From: Byssochlamys sp. IMV 00236
Taxonomy: Eukaryota > Ascomycota > Eurotiomycetes > Eurotiales > Thermoascaceae
Reading direction: 5' to 3'
DNA length: 64,000 bases
Assembly: GCA_001931875.2 (NCBI GenBank)
Contig: MSJH02000824.1
Span: forward strand, 151,837-215,836
Numbering within the stretch: position 1 is the stretch's first letter; every line of letters starts with the position of its first letter. The notes beneath the pieces are model-generated. The model was not told the DNA's origin and did no database searches. It worked only from the letters and a program-made list of their open reading frames with translations. Shown here piece by piece: positions 34,940-49,135 of this stretch. A program made the translations under genes and the position numbers.

Positions 34940-34948
34940 ATGAGTATT

Positions 34949-35058
34949 ACATAGGCGTATATCATATCATAACAGAAAAATCTCGAGTTTATACATATGT
35001 TATGCGTATCGAACTTAGTACAGAGTACTTACAGTACAGTATGAGAAGGAAATAATAA
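34949..35058 (+). repeat. Dispersed ~105-bp repeat, copy 2
   Basis: Inverted partner of 28645-28748, with shared ATAGGCGTAT, ATACATATG and ACAGTATGAGAAGGAAATAA. It ends close to the 3' side of the Nce101-like gene. Confidence 0.75.
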
Positions 35059-35169
35059 AAATTCCCAAAGAAATCTCCGCTCAATCAGAACTCCCTCCCT
35101 GACAAAATGTGAAAAAATGACCCTAAAAAGTTATACTTCCGTTGTATCCATGTCGATATCCACTTCGCG

Positions 35170-35172
<3 letters not shown>

Positions 35173-35208
<36 letters not shown>
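35173..35208. repeat. (TC)18 microsatellite
   Basis: Eighteen uninterrupted TC units 12 bp downstream of the Nce101-like stop codon, therefore probably in its 3' UTR. Confidence 0.97.
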
Positions 35209-35211
<3 letters not shown>

Positions 35212-35220
35212 TGAACCAAA

Positions 35221-35509
35221 TCAAAGATCCTTAAACTCTCCCCTCCACCACTTCCCGACACGGCGCTGTCCGATGTCGAAGATGGTCTTGATTCCGATCT
35301 CTTTCGCGCGGTCCGGATGACGTTCTCGTTCTTCGCGCTGGATGCGGACAAAGGCGGCTGAGGCGCCGATTGCGAGGGCGAAGATGGGGTCGCCGATTCT
35401 GATTTTAGAAGGGCTGGTGTTAGCTATGGATAAACGTGACGGGAGAGGACAGGATGGTATGGAAGCGGTACTTGGAAAGAAGGTAAGGAGCGGACGCTGC
35501 GGCGGACAT
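35221..35509 (-). CDS. Nce101-like small membrane protein
   Basis: Two exons, 35509-35472 and 35398-35221, joined by a 73-nt intron give 71 residues. The sequence is MSAAASAPYLLSK, then IGDPIFALAIGASAAFVRI (a hydrophobic helix) and a charged end (QREERERHPDRAKEIG, VGKWWRGEFKDL). A short YLLS-R/K start followed by a DP[VI]F helix and a basic tail is the layout of the Nce101 family, which in yeast is linked to non-classical export. Function in filamentous fungi is not established. A longer unspliced frame to 35763 is out of frame with the ATG exon. The family call rests on this short pattern, so it is moderate. Confidence 0.65.
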
Positions 35510-37904
35510 GGTTGATCTTGCTTCTGTTGTTGGCCCTTTGGGTTATTCAGTGTAGGCCGTAGCTCGCTCTTGCTGATAGTGGATTGATACGGTTCTCGTC
35601 GCGTAGATTGTTTTCGAGCTTGACTTTCAAGAGATGGAATTGCGGGAGGTAACTTAGGTCGGATGCGTCGTGCGTAACTCGTAAGTAATCGATAGATGCT
35701 CAAGATACTCAAAATATCAAGGAAGATAAAAATCGCTGATCTGACTTCAAGATCGTAGTTCAATTAGTTGAAGCGTAAAAACGGTGCAGGATCAATCAAT
35801 GATCCTTCGAGATAGCTCCCGATCTCGAGTAGTTTAGGTAGGTAGTTACATGCGGAGGACCCGGTCGAGCCTTTGGCTTTCTGATTGGGCGGGCTTGTAC
35901 CTGGCTTAGTCATACTGTTGGAGTCGATGCATGAACGTACTCTAGATAAGTACTGCAGCTCTACTAATGCTGTTGCATTCTATTTTGTTTTCTTGGTATT
36001 TTAGTCTGTTAGTAACCTGTAAATTTAGCAGTGTGAGAAATATAGCCGTGTATGTTTTGTGTACTGCGAGAATAGCTCGTTATCAGAAGGACTCGTTAGA
36101 GGTACAAAGAACGCAGTAGCTTCAAACATCGACATCTACAACTGTAAGCTGAGATATGCTCTCTTATAGGCTAATATAACATAGAATAGTAATTAACAAT
36201 GAATATTCGCTGAGTAGCTTTTCGTCATACAAATATCCGGCTATACTTACCTCCAGAAGGGGTATATCATCCGCTGTATATCTACACGCGTAGCCTCCTA
36301 ACCCCTCTTAAGGATTTGATAGAAATTCCAAAAAATGAATTCAAAAAAGCTCACACCCTCACCTCTCCTTTATATCGAGCTGTGAAGGTGCTACGAAAAG
36401 CCCACCTTGCTTTTGGCGGGCAGGCTTTTTCAATCTCTAGGAACTGAGGAACATTTCTGACGGTCACTGGTGCCCAGAGCTAGTTTTTTTGCTCTGACGC
36501 CCTCACGCCGACCCCGAGGTTCGAACAGGGAGCCTCCAGCTAGATGGAGCTGTGGGTGGTAGTCCAAACCACTGCGCCATCTGGACTCCGCTGTTAAAGA
36601 GGCTTATGTTATTCTGGAATATATAGGGGGTTCTTTGTTTGTGCAGGTGACCTAAAAGGGAATGATATAGTCACGTGGAGATAGGTGGATAGATGTTGAT
36701 ACTTGGCTAAAGAGGTCTGTATTAGATATATTAGAATAGGAACTTAGTTTAGTAGCTAATAGCTATATAGTCTGGTTAGCTAGATAGATATTAGAATCGT
36801 ATTTCACATTTATCTTTCCTATTAAGCTAGTAATTTGTATATAGTAAGTTTACACAGTTATATCTCGACTATAAAGCGGTAGTAGTTGAAGTGTAATACA
36901 TCATATTCGCCTAAAGAGCGTTTGTCCAGTGCATTAGCCAAATTACTGATATAGCCAGCTATAAGGTTCTACACACTACCATTAGGTCGTCTTGCCAAGT
37001 TAGAACTGTATTTGGATTGCGAGTTAAGGGCGAAGACAGTTGCGCAGGCTTTCTATCCAAACGCCCTCAAGCTTTTTGCATGATACTTCAGTTCAGTTCT
37101 ATTACCTACATTTACATTGAAATCTATAGGTCAATAAATCTCTAGTACTTTTTATATATAAGTTCTACTCTTATATTATTATCAGAAAGCCTGCCGGCAA
37201 AGAAATCCTATTTTTAAAGATGCTATCGGTAGCTTTATCCCAGACACATTGAACCTCAATCTGCGTTCGTGGTACTGTGAGATAAACCTAGTTTCTTAAA
37301 TGCTGGTGAAGGCTCGCCCCTATAACCATGGACAAGTGGCCAGGAATAGTGATTATCTGACCGGATATACCGCCGCTTTCATGTCTATATTAGCAGAATG
37401 TATATATTTAGCTATTTCCACAACCCGGCTCGATATACAATTCCAAGAACAAAAGCGTACTCCCATCATCGGGGCAAGTTGCATGCCAAGGCAGAGACCA
37501 TAGCTCAATCACGACACTTCGAAATGCACTATTCACCTCTCTGAACAACCCGCGATGCACAGCAATGGTAATATTTTGGTGTCCTCCAGTAGTAACTAGT
37601 TAGTTGATCGCCAGCACCATTTCAGTCAGCAGAGTAGTTGAGCTGACTTGCTCGAGCCACGTAGCTAGCTGACTCAATCAAGCATCTTCAGCATCCCCAG
37701 CAGCAGTTCCAGTATCATACTTTATACTTTGCGTATTTGCGGTCGACACAGCGAGATGCTTTGTGGTCCAAACAACTGATAAGCGACATGACTGGGAACA
37801 AGCCATGATCCCTATGTCATCCCGAGTGTTGAGCGCTAACGGAGGTGCGTATTGAGAACGTCCCCGCTTTATCCATCTCCATTTTAACAATACTTCCTAT
37901 CTGA
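35510..37904. other. AT-rich gene-poor region with a SINE-like element
   Basis: After the Nce101-like promoter, about 35.8-37.9 kb is AT-rich, poor in open frames and rich in TAG/CTA steps, as in repeat-induced-point-mutated DNA. The only structured feature is the tRNA-related element at 36322-36588. Confidence 0.45.
36322..36588 (-). mobile_element. tRNA-derived SINE-like element
   Basis: Read on the minus strand, the element starts GAGTCCAGATGGCGCAGTGG, which contains a good polymerase III A box (TGGCGCAGTGGTTTGG, 36579-36564), followed about 40 nt later by a B box (TGTTCGAACCTC, 36528-36517). A roughly 180-nt unrelated body follows and ends in two T6 runs (about 36348-36329) that can terminate polymerase III. 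The 5' and 3' ends of the tRNA-like head do not pair as an acceptor stem, so it is not a working tRNA. Head plus body plus T-run is the layout of a tRNA-derived SINE. Only one copy is in this window, so mobility is inferred. Confidence 0.55.
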
Positions 37905-37908
37905 TTAG

Positions 37909-38290
37909 GAATAGATAAAGACAAAGTAATCCAGGACCTGCTGGGCAGGCTAGCGGAGTCGAAAAAGGCGAGAAATGATTTATCGAGAAGACTAGATTTC
38001 TATCGAGGCAGTATTCACCAGAGTCGTAGAGAGGGAGTTGAGGATGGGTCGTTGAAAAAGTGCCTCGTGTGTAGTTTCACTAGCACCCGTATCGACCATA
38101 TCCGTGATCACGCAAAGATTTGGCACAAGGATGATTATTTCTCAAGAGGACTCAAGTCATTGGAAACGTCCAAGGACAACATTGCAGAAACGAAACGTTA
38201 TGAAAGGGAGGTCAGAAAACGCTTTGATTGTACTCGAGGAGAAGTCTGGCTTGTGAGTAGTCACAGTGATAGCCGTGCTACAGATTAGGG
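37909..38290 (+). pseudogene. Orphan coding segment with C2H2 zinc-finger motif
   Basis: After a possible ATTAG splice acceptor at 37904-37908 a frame stays open to 38288. It encodes a charged helix-forming segment (KDKVIQDLLGRLAESKKARN) and then CLVC-x12-H-AKIW-H, a correctly spaced C2H2 finger (38058-38129), and a basic end. No ATG or full gene context was found upstream; it may be an internal exon of an unrecognised gene or the remnant of one. Confidence 0.35.
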
Positions 38291-38819
38291 ATAGATGGGT
38301 AGGTAGCTGACATTTCACCATACTGCTCGTGTAAATTCCTCTACCGCGGTACGTACACTTCGGATCTCTCCTGTCAGCGGCGGCAACCGAGCTTCTGTCT
38401 GTCGGCCTCATGGAAGGTTTACGGAAGCCCGAGCACTTAATATACCGAACCAAACTGGGGAAATTGGCTCCGACAGCGGACCTCGGGACAATTATCGTCA
38501 CGTGGTCAATAACCGAGTATAGGTGGTTTTGTGATTATAAGAGATCGGTCTTGGTGGTTGGTGAGGTCGTAAGTGGTCAAGGCCATCTTGTGCTACATGG
38601 AACAGATGAAAAGTGGAGTCATTGTGCTTTTATTTTTCATCCGCATAACATACTACATGACCGTGATTCAGGACAAAGGCAACAAAAAGGCTCTATACGA
38701 CATACAAGAAGATGGAAATCCCATCGCTCCAAATGACCCATAAATCAGTCGTCAGGAGGCGAGCAATATTAGTTCTAGAAAGCGTAGATTTTGGAAAGAT
38801 TCCTTGTGTCTCTCCGAAC

Positions 38820-40110
38820 CTATACAACGTGGCCAAAGGCCGGGATCAGAGTCTGAGCCAGCCAGAAGCTGAACACCAGCTTAGGTCCAGTCATCAGCAG
38901 CTTGGGCGTCAGGCCCTTGAAGAAGCTGGTGAAGCCCTCGTTCTTGGCCATAGAGGCGACGATCCGGAACCCGGACTCGGGGTTCTCGAAGTTGCGGGTC
39001 TGGATACGGGTCTTGATGACATCGAGCGGCGCGGAGACGATAAGGGAGGCACTAGCACCAGCGATGGAGGCGACGAAATTCTGCGTCCACGAGGCCGAGT
39101 TGTAGTCCTGGAGGCCGTAGATGTATTCCTTGGCAAAAGCGGAACCACCGAAAAGCTAGATAGTGTTAGACATTCTGACGAGAACTGGGATTCAAGATAG
39201 AGAAACATACAGCGAAAGATCCAGGCGCGTTACGGGCAGCAGTCCAGCCGGCACCACGGTACAGTCCCATACCCTCATCGGAAATGATCTTGAAGAGTCC
39301 ACGGCCACGGAAAGCTTCGGGGTTTGTCTGTCTCTTGATCTTCAGGACATCCAGGGGAAGCAGGACGATCTCTCCGATACCAATCAAACTATCGCATGTC
39401 AGCAATTGGATCTTTCCTTGCATTGTAGACAACGAAATCTGACCTTCCAGCAGTAGCGTGCATGATAGCCTTGCCAGTTCCCTTTCCGAAGGCGTTGTCG
39501 AAGTCGGAGCCGTGGTGCTTGGCCAGGTAGTCTCTGACGAAAGGCTGACCACCGTACTTGTAGATTCTTTGCAAGACCTAAGAGAGAATCGTCAGCACGG
39601 GAGTTGTGCTATGACAGGCATTGGCATGCCGCAGAAATCGCACGCACCTTGTAACCCGCAGCGTATCCGAGACCGGGGAAGAGAGAAGTGAACTTGCGGG
39701 CGATAGGCGCAGTGGCATAATCACGGAAAACGACCTGGTTCAGGCCGCTGAGGGAGGTGATCTATAAGACGCAAACTATCAGTCTCGCGCCGCTTGGCAT
39801 GGTACTCAAGATACTGGCGACATACCCTGCCCTGGTGGCTCATCAATCGCTTGGCGGTAGTATCAACCTTTGCGAATCGTCAGTACGTTGATAAGGCGCC
39901 AACAGCGGTTATGATATGAGTCGTACAGGATGGAAGACCAGCAGCTCTGCGATACCGGCGGAACCTGTTTATTGCCGTTAATATCATGTCTAGGTCACAC
40001 CAAAACTATCCATCCCACGCACCGGAACCCAGCAATCGAGCGGTTGCTGACTCTCTCTTGACATCCTTTGCGGCTGAGCCGGCACCGGCCTGGACAATAG
40101 CTGGCGACAT
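38820..40110 (-). CDS. ggc1: Mitochondrial GTP/GDP carrier (Ggc1)
   Basis: Seven exons on the minus strand (40110-40023, 39964-39927, 39867-39826, 39761-39648, 39577-39444, 39388-39211, 39155-38820) join in frame to 309 residues. It is a six-helix mitochondrial carrier with three repeats marked by FHPVDTTAKRLM, LLPLDVLKIKRQT and SAPLDVIKTRIQ. Sequence specific to Ggc1 includes FTSLFPGLGYAAGYKVLQRIYKYGGQPF, TGKAIMHATAGSLIGIGEIV, WTAARNAPGSFALFGG and the end KGLTPKLLMTGPKLVFSFWLAQ. Ggc1 exchanges GTP for GDP across the inner membrane and is tied to mitochondrial iron homeostasis in yeast. The start ATG at 40110 gives the leader MSPAIVQAGAGSAAKDV before the conserved ARLLGSGSAGIAELLVF. The many short exons explain why no long open frame covers the gene. 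Confidence 0.93.
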
Positions 40111-43260
<3,150 letters not shown>

Positions 43261-44644
43261 ATGGCGGCTCCAGGACGAGGCGCGCCTTTGGCGAGGTCAT
43301 TACTTCGACGGCCGTTTAAAAGGAGCCAATGCCCATCTCGCTTTTCCCAGAGACAGACCCTCAGATATTCTACAGAACAAAAGTCTCGCGAGTCGGTGCA
43401 GTTCACCGTCTGGCGACCGTACCTTCGACTTGCTATTGGCGTGCCATTCGTCGGTGCTCTAATATATTCCATAGTATGACCAATGCTTTACCGGGTTACG
43501 AAATAGTCCTGTTAATCCTTTGTCTATCCAGATGACTGGCGAAGTGACAGAGCTCGACTCCCCGTCCATAGTCGAGCTGGACGAAGCCTTGAAAAACCAA
43601 TCGACCATCAATGAGTCCTCTCCAATGCGCCTCCGCATGGAGAAATTGATAAAAGAGCACCAGAAGAAGATCACAGAGGAATTGAGTCGCATAGATGGGA
43701 AGGAGTTCAAAACGGACACTTGGACACGTCCTAACGGCGGTGGTGGTATCTCCTGTGTGCTCCAGGACGGCAATGTCTTTGAGAAGGCCGGCGTCAATGT
43801 CTCTGTCGTTTATGGCGAGTTGCCTCGGGCTGCCATTGAGAAGATGCGCGCGGATCACAAGTCATTCGTTGCTGCTGATGTGGACTCTTTGACGTTTTTC
43901 GCTGCAGGGTTATCTTTGGTCCTACACCCCCACAACCCTATGGCACCTACAGTCCACCTGAACTACCGATATTTCGAAACCTCAGATCCCAAAGATCCCC
44001 TTCACGGAGACAAGAATTGGTGGTTTGGTGGCGGTACAGATCTGACGCCATCTTACCTCTTCCCGGAGGACTGCGAACACTTCCACAAGACCATCAAGGA
44101 TACCTGCGACAAACACGACCTGACCTACTACCCGAAGTTCAAGGAATGGTGTGACAAGTACTTTTACCTGCCTCACCGTGGCGAAGCCCGCGGTATCGGC
44201 GGTATCTTCTTTGACGACCTCGATGCCGCGTTCCTTCAAAGCTCATCTTCATCTTCCCAAAACCCACAAGAAACTCTCTTCTCTTTCGTCACTGATGCTC
44301 TGGCCTCTTTCCTCCCTTCATATGTTCCCATCCTCGAGCGACGCAAGGACATGCCATTCACTCCTGCCCAAAAGGAATGGCAGCAGTTGCGCCGCGGTCG
44401 CTACGTCGAATTCAATCTCGTCTATGACCGAGGCACAAGTTTCGGTCTGCGCACACCCAACGCCCGTGTGGAGAGCATTCTGATGAGTCTGCCCCGAACG
44501 GCTAGCTGGGTGTACATGGACCCGATCTCGGGAACCTTCACGGACGACAAAGTCGACGGCACAGAAGAGCAGGCTGAGACGGAAGACAAGCAGAGAGAAA
44601 AGGAAATCATCGACGTTCTGAAGAACCCAAGACAGTGGGCTTGA
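43261..44644 (+). CDS. hemF: Coproporphyrinogen III oxidase, oxygen-dependent
   Basis: Exons 43261-43473 and 43532-44644 encode 441 residues. Exon 1 is an Arg-rich amphipathic leader (RSLLRRPFKRSQCPSRFSQ) followed by a single hydrophobic helix (YLRLAIGVPFVGALIYSI). Exon 2 is the catalytic domain: TWTRPNGGGGISCVLQDG, LHPHNPMAPTVHLNYRYFE, WWFGGGTDLTPSYLF, YLPHRGEARGIGGIFFDDLD and RYVEFNLVYDRGTSFGL, all hallmark CPOX blocks. It carries out the oxidative decarboxylation of two propionates in heme synthesis and needs molecular oxygen. The leader and helix suggest the mitochondrial intermembrane space, unlike the cytosolic yeast Hem13. Starting at the ATG inside the intron would give a protein without the leader, so transcript data decide the N-terminus. 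Confidence 0.95.
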
Positions 44645-45403
44645 ATCGAAATCATGTGTATGACATCGCATTATGTAAATTAAGGTTTTCGCTCTCCTGT
44701 ATGTATGTATGTATGTGTTACTAGTTATATATCAATCAAAATGAAAAGACCACGAACCGGATAGATCCGGAATAGACGGTCATCGATATCACTCGAATCG
44801 CAGTCAATATTTTCCTTCATGATGTAGAATTGAAGCTCGCTTTTTCTTATTCTCTTTTCTTTTTTCTTATTTTATTAATTTTTTTTTTCTCAATCTAGTT
44901 TTTATTTTGCCTTCCCTGACAATCTGTACTCGTCCATTTCATTATTAACAATTCTTCTTTTCCTGTCGAAAAGACAATCTGGACCTGAAATATTGACAGA
45001 TAATGACAGGAACNNNNNNNNNNNNNNNNNNNNNNNNNNNNNCCTAAGAAGTTGGTTGATCAATGTAAGAGAGAAACCCCGATGAAGCGGTGTATATATA
45101 CATGCTGTAAACAATTTCTCCCACCAACAGCTGTATTTCTTTTCTAGAAGCACTATGAAAATCTTATAAAGGGGAATAAGGAACGGGAGAACTCCTCCCT
45201 GTCCTTTGAACAGAAGGAAAAGGTACAGGTGGTTGTGGTATCTGTGCGATAAGGAAACCAAAAGGGGAGTCATCAATCAGAGGACAGGACATGGATGCCA
45301 GAGAATTCAATGGCTCAAATTTGATAGAACATATGGACATGTTGTATGTTGAAAGAATACATAACGAATCGATCTGTCTCGATGCGTGCTTTATCATTCA
45401 TAT
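44645..45403. other. Convergent intergenic region with assembly gap
   Basis: 3'-3' region between hemF and hookA. It holds a (GTAT)n microsatellite at 44699-44716, a T-rich low-complexity tract at 44840-44910 and 29 N at 45014-45042. No gene is visible. Confidence 0.5.
45014..45042. other. Assembly gap (29 N)
   Basis: Unresolved bases next to a T-rich tract. Confidence 0.99.
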
Positions 45404-48056
45404 TTACCTGCCAGCAACCATGCTTCTTTGTTTCGATAGCCAACCTCTCGACGCGTCGGCACCAGCGCCAGCGCGGGTAGAGGCAGGGTGACGGTATCGA
45501 GAAACGGTGACATTGCTGTTCTGGAGACGCCCTTGGAGATCGAACCAGGCAGATGATATGAGGGCGATCTCTCGTGATTGCTGATCGATTACCTTTTGTA
45601 GCTCGGCCTGTAGAAGCTTGGTTAGGAATCTGAGGAAAGGATTCCAAATGGCGATAGTGCGGATATTGAGTTAACTCACCTCTCGCTCACTTAGTATATA
45701 GTCGATGTTGGTTTCTTCATGGCTCTTGATCCGCTCCCGGAGGGAGTTGATAAGCTCGTTCAGGTGATCAATGTGCTAATTAGATGTTTACGTCAGCTCG
45801 ATATTGCCGCAGAATGCAGAGACTTTAAGACCATAGGAGTGATAGGAACACTCTTCTTCGGTAGAAAATATCCGAGGGAGTCTCCAAAACAGGGAAGCAC
45901 TCTTTTACTGACCTCTGCACCGTTCACCAGCCTGTCCACAGCCTTCTTCGTCACCTTAGAGAACTGCTCGAGTAGCTCATTATCAGACTTCTCGGATTGT
46001 TCAGGATTTTCTGCACGAGCAGCAAACTGAGCGAGCAGAGCCTGCATCTCATTGATGAGATCCTGGTCTTCTGCACGGATTTCAGCCCGCTTCTGATCAA
46101 AGGCAGAGCGTAGCTCGTCCCGCTCAGTACAGACTTCTCTAGTGAGTGTCTGGCTAGCGTCCACCTCTGCCTCAAGGTGGTGGACCTTGTGCGTGAGCGC
46201 ATCCCACTCAGCTCGGACCTTGGATACCTCCGCCGAATTTGCCTCCTTGACCCCGTTAAGCATGTCAAGCTTTTCCTTGTTGACAAGACCAAGTTCATTC
46301 TTCGCGTCCTGAAGCAGGCGCTTGTTTGTTTCTAGCTCGTCTTCTAGATCTGCAAGTTTCTGTCGAACCTCTGCGTATTGGTCGTACAGTTTCCAGTACT
46401 CGGCGTTTTGAGTGGACTTGGCTTGCGCGAGCTGCGCTGTCAAGACCAGGTTTTCGGAGTAGGCCTCCAGATGTGAACCGATCTTGGAGGGATCGCTGGG
46501 AAGCGCAATTTCTGTTTGTTCGCCAGCTTGGTCCTCGCCTACGCCTACCACCGTCGGCGAGTCGGTGGTCTTCAATCTGTCGATCTCTTTCTTCAGATCG
46601 TCATTTTCCGCTTTCCTGGACCACATAGTTAGCACTGACAGGAAGAGATAAGACGGGTTACGAACAGTTGTGCCTCCTTGACTCCAATATCGTCGAAATC
46701 CTTTTGCAGCGTACCCTGCAATTTCGGAGTACTACTGCCTGGCGTAAGTGATGGGCTACCGGGCGAGCCTTCAAGTTCACGAATGCGTTCCCTCAGCTCG
46801 CTGATCACGGCTTCATCTCTTTCACGCTGCTCCTCAGCAGTCTGGAGGCGTTCCGTAAGCGCGTGGTTATTGAATTCGAGCTGCTTCTTCAAGTTCTGGA
46901 TTTCATGACGATCCTGCTCTATCCGCGGCAGAACCCGTCTATATTCTTCAAGCTCGACATCACGTTCTGAAGACCATTTCTGGTTGGAATCCGCATCCTT
47001 CAGTTGCTGCTGCAGGTCCTTAACCTGGTTCTTGAGGACTTGGTTCTCCTTTTCGAAGTCCTGACTCGCCTGCAGTTTCTGACGGTACTTTTCAGCTGCA
47101 TTGGCTTTACGTGCAAGCTGATCTCTCTCGGTCTTTAATTCGTCGTAATCGTCTTGCAGTGTCTGGTACCGCTGATTCTTGACTCTTAAGGACTCCAGGT
47201 TCATCCGCAAGCTGTCAATCTCATCTTGAGCTGCAGCTATCTTCGCCTCCTGGGTTGCGATGAGATCCTCCTGCTGACGGCTCTTCGTCTCCAGAGCCTT
47301 TGCATTGAATCCCATTTCTCCCTTCCCCGATTTCAGAGTTACCAGTCGGTCCTCGGTGGAGGCCAAGCGGTTCTGTAACGTATCATTATTCTCCTGCAAG
47401 CGTGCCAGACGGTTGTGTAGATCCTCCAACGCCTTCTCCATTTCCTTCTTCTCGCTTGTCAATCGATCATTTTCCGCGAGAACCTTGCCGACGCGTTCCT
47501 CAAATTGTAGCTCGGGGTCAACGGAAAGAGCAGGTTTGGAATCATCCTTAGGTTCATCATTATGGTCAATGTCATCGGGATTGCCATTCTGCGCCTCCTG
47601 TATAATATCCTTCAAGCCTTCTTGCGTCGAGGTACTCAGCGCTTGCAGCGTTGTCACGTAAGTCTCGGCGTTCGGGGAGCTGATAGCGGCGATCAACAAC
47701 AGTTTCATAAGCTTATTCATCTCCTTAATAGAGTTGTGTTCTGCGATCATTTTCAGGTCCGGCGAGGCATCCAGCCCTGAGGGCAATTCATCGTCATTCT
47801 GGCTGCGGATATAGCTGATCACCAACTTGTGGATATGCTTCAGGTTCTGCCATTTAGGCACCCAGTGGTCGGATTGGTTGCGCTCCGGTAACTCGTCGAG
47901 AAAATACTGATGATCGATATCCTGTAAGATTTCCCATAGTATAGTCCCATCAGTTAGCTCGTCAATCGCCCGGATGGTCTTGCCCAGCGAGAAGCTATTG
48001 ATCCACTCGAGCAACACCTTGGACACGGTGTGCTCGGCAGCCGTGGCGGGCACCAT
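45404..48056 (-). CDS. hookA: HookA-type dynein adaptor
   Basis: Four exons (48056-46666, 46615-45913, 45775-45680, 45607-45404) give 797 residues. The first 160 residues are the Hook domain (VSKVLLEWINSFSLGK, DGTILWEILQDIDHQYF, then HIHKLVISYI), which binds dynein light intermediate chain. Most of the rest is long coiled coil (EKKEMEKALEDLHNRLARLQ, DYDELKTERDQLARK). The C-terminal part (AEYWKLYDQYAEVRQKL, QSREIALISSAWFDLQGRLQ) resembles the fungal Hook region that reaches FHIP on early endosomes. In Aspergillus HookA links dynein to early endosomes. The ATG at 48056 (MVPATAAEHTVSK) is chosen; the open frame reaches 48065 only through a non-ATG codon. The stop overlaps a possible donor (AGGTAAAT), so an extra 3' exon cannot be wholly excluded. 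Confidence 0.9.
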
Positions 48057-48667
48057 TTTGGACAAGTGCTCCTTGGTAATTTGGAATGGTCTATGGAGTT
48101 ACTTGGTCCAGCAGAAATAAATTCTGCATGCTGACAAGGTAACAGCAGGTGGTGGATGGCTTCCAGGGGGGTTATTATTGTATGCACTGGTCCGTCGCGA
48201 GTTTCCGCGTCGAGACTCGAGAGTCCGCGGGTCCACACTAGGGGCATTCGACGCCGCCAAAGATTGGACCCAACTGGAACTGAAACACAGTACCCTATCC
48301 TTGCTATATCTACGAATTTAAAAATAGAGTAATAATTAGAGGACTCTGATGAATCTCATACAGTTTCTTAAGATGCATCCATCATTGGTTACTGAATTCT
48401 CGTGCTGAATGTTACTCCATTACCCCTAACGAATAATAATAGTACATAGATAGTCGAGGCACCCAGGCACCGTCCCGACACCCGAGGATCCCTCGACTTG
48501 AGTCGAGCAGAGTTCTGAAATCCAAGGGAATGCAGCACCCGTTACCCATTGTAAAAAAGAAATATAATGATATCCTAACGCCATGTTCATTCATCGCATC
48601 ATAAAACGAACGGAATGCATAACTCAAATTTCCAGTTGCCGCTGTGTTCGCATGGACTGTTGCCTAT
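48057..48667. other. Spacer between the inhibitor gene and hookA
   Basis: 610 bp in which both neighbouring genes are on the minus strand; it should contain the hookA promoter. No gene visible. Confidence 0.4.
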
Positions 48668-49135
48668 TCAAGCCTCATCAATCGAGACGACCTGGTCTTC
48701 CTCGATCGAGGGGCTGTATACAGAGGAAAACGTCGAGAGGTTTTCAATGGCACTGGCAGAAGCCTTCGCGGCGAATCCTCTATGGGATTGCGTTAGTTAT
48801 ATGATAGAGGTTAAAGTGGATGAAGGAACATACTTGATCAGTTCTGCAGAGCACAATGATTAGTACAACGGCCTCAGATAATTGCTTAGATTATAGGCAA
48901 CTTACGATATTCATGAGTGATCAGACCTCCCTGAGTTGTTACTCGTGGTTAGCATTGTATACCGACACACACAGCAGTGGCTTCAGCTTACAGCTTCTGT
49001 AATAGCATTCTTCGCCGTTGTCAAAACCGAATCCGGCGTATCCTTGGGATATGTGACGATGAAGGATTTCTGAGGGCTGACGGCCTGGGCAAGAGGCAGA
49101 AGGCCAAGGACGAGACTGTAGAGAAACAGCTTCAT
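48668..49135 (-). CDS. Secreted peptidase-inhibitor I9 domain protein
   Basis: Four small exons (49135-48992, 48930-48906, 48843-48834, 48779-48668) join in frame to 96 residues; the third exon is only 10 nt. The protein begins with a signal peptide (MKLFLYSLVLGLLPLAQA), followed by KSFIVTYPKDTPDSVLTTAK, AITEAGGLITHEYQLIKGF and AAKASASAIENLS, with an end EEDQVVSIDEA. This is the beta-alpha-beta layout of inhibitor I9 (subtilisin propeptide-like) domains, related to yeast proteinase B inhibitor but secreted here. It probably inhibits or assists folding of an extracellular or vacuolar subtilase. None of its exons is long enough to form a conspicuous open frame, so it is easily missed by open-frame-based annotation. 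Confidence 0.8.

Noticed and set aside
36517..36588. Functional tRNA gene on the minus strand
   Set aside because: A and B boxes are present, but the ends do not pair as an acceptor stem and the arms fold poorly; better read as a SINE head.
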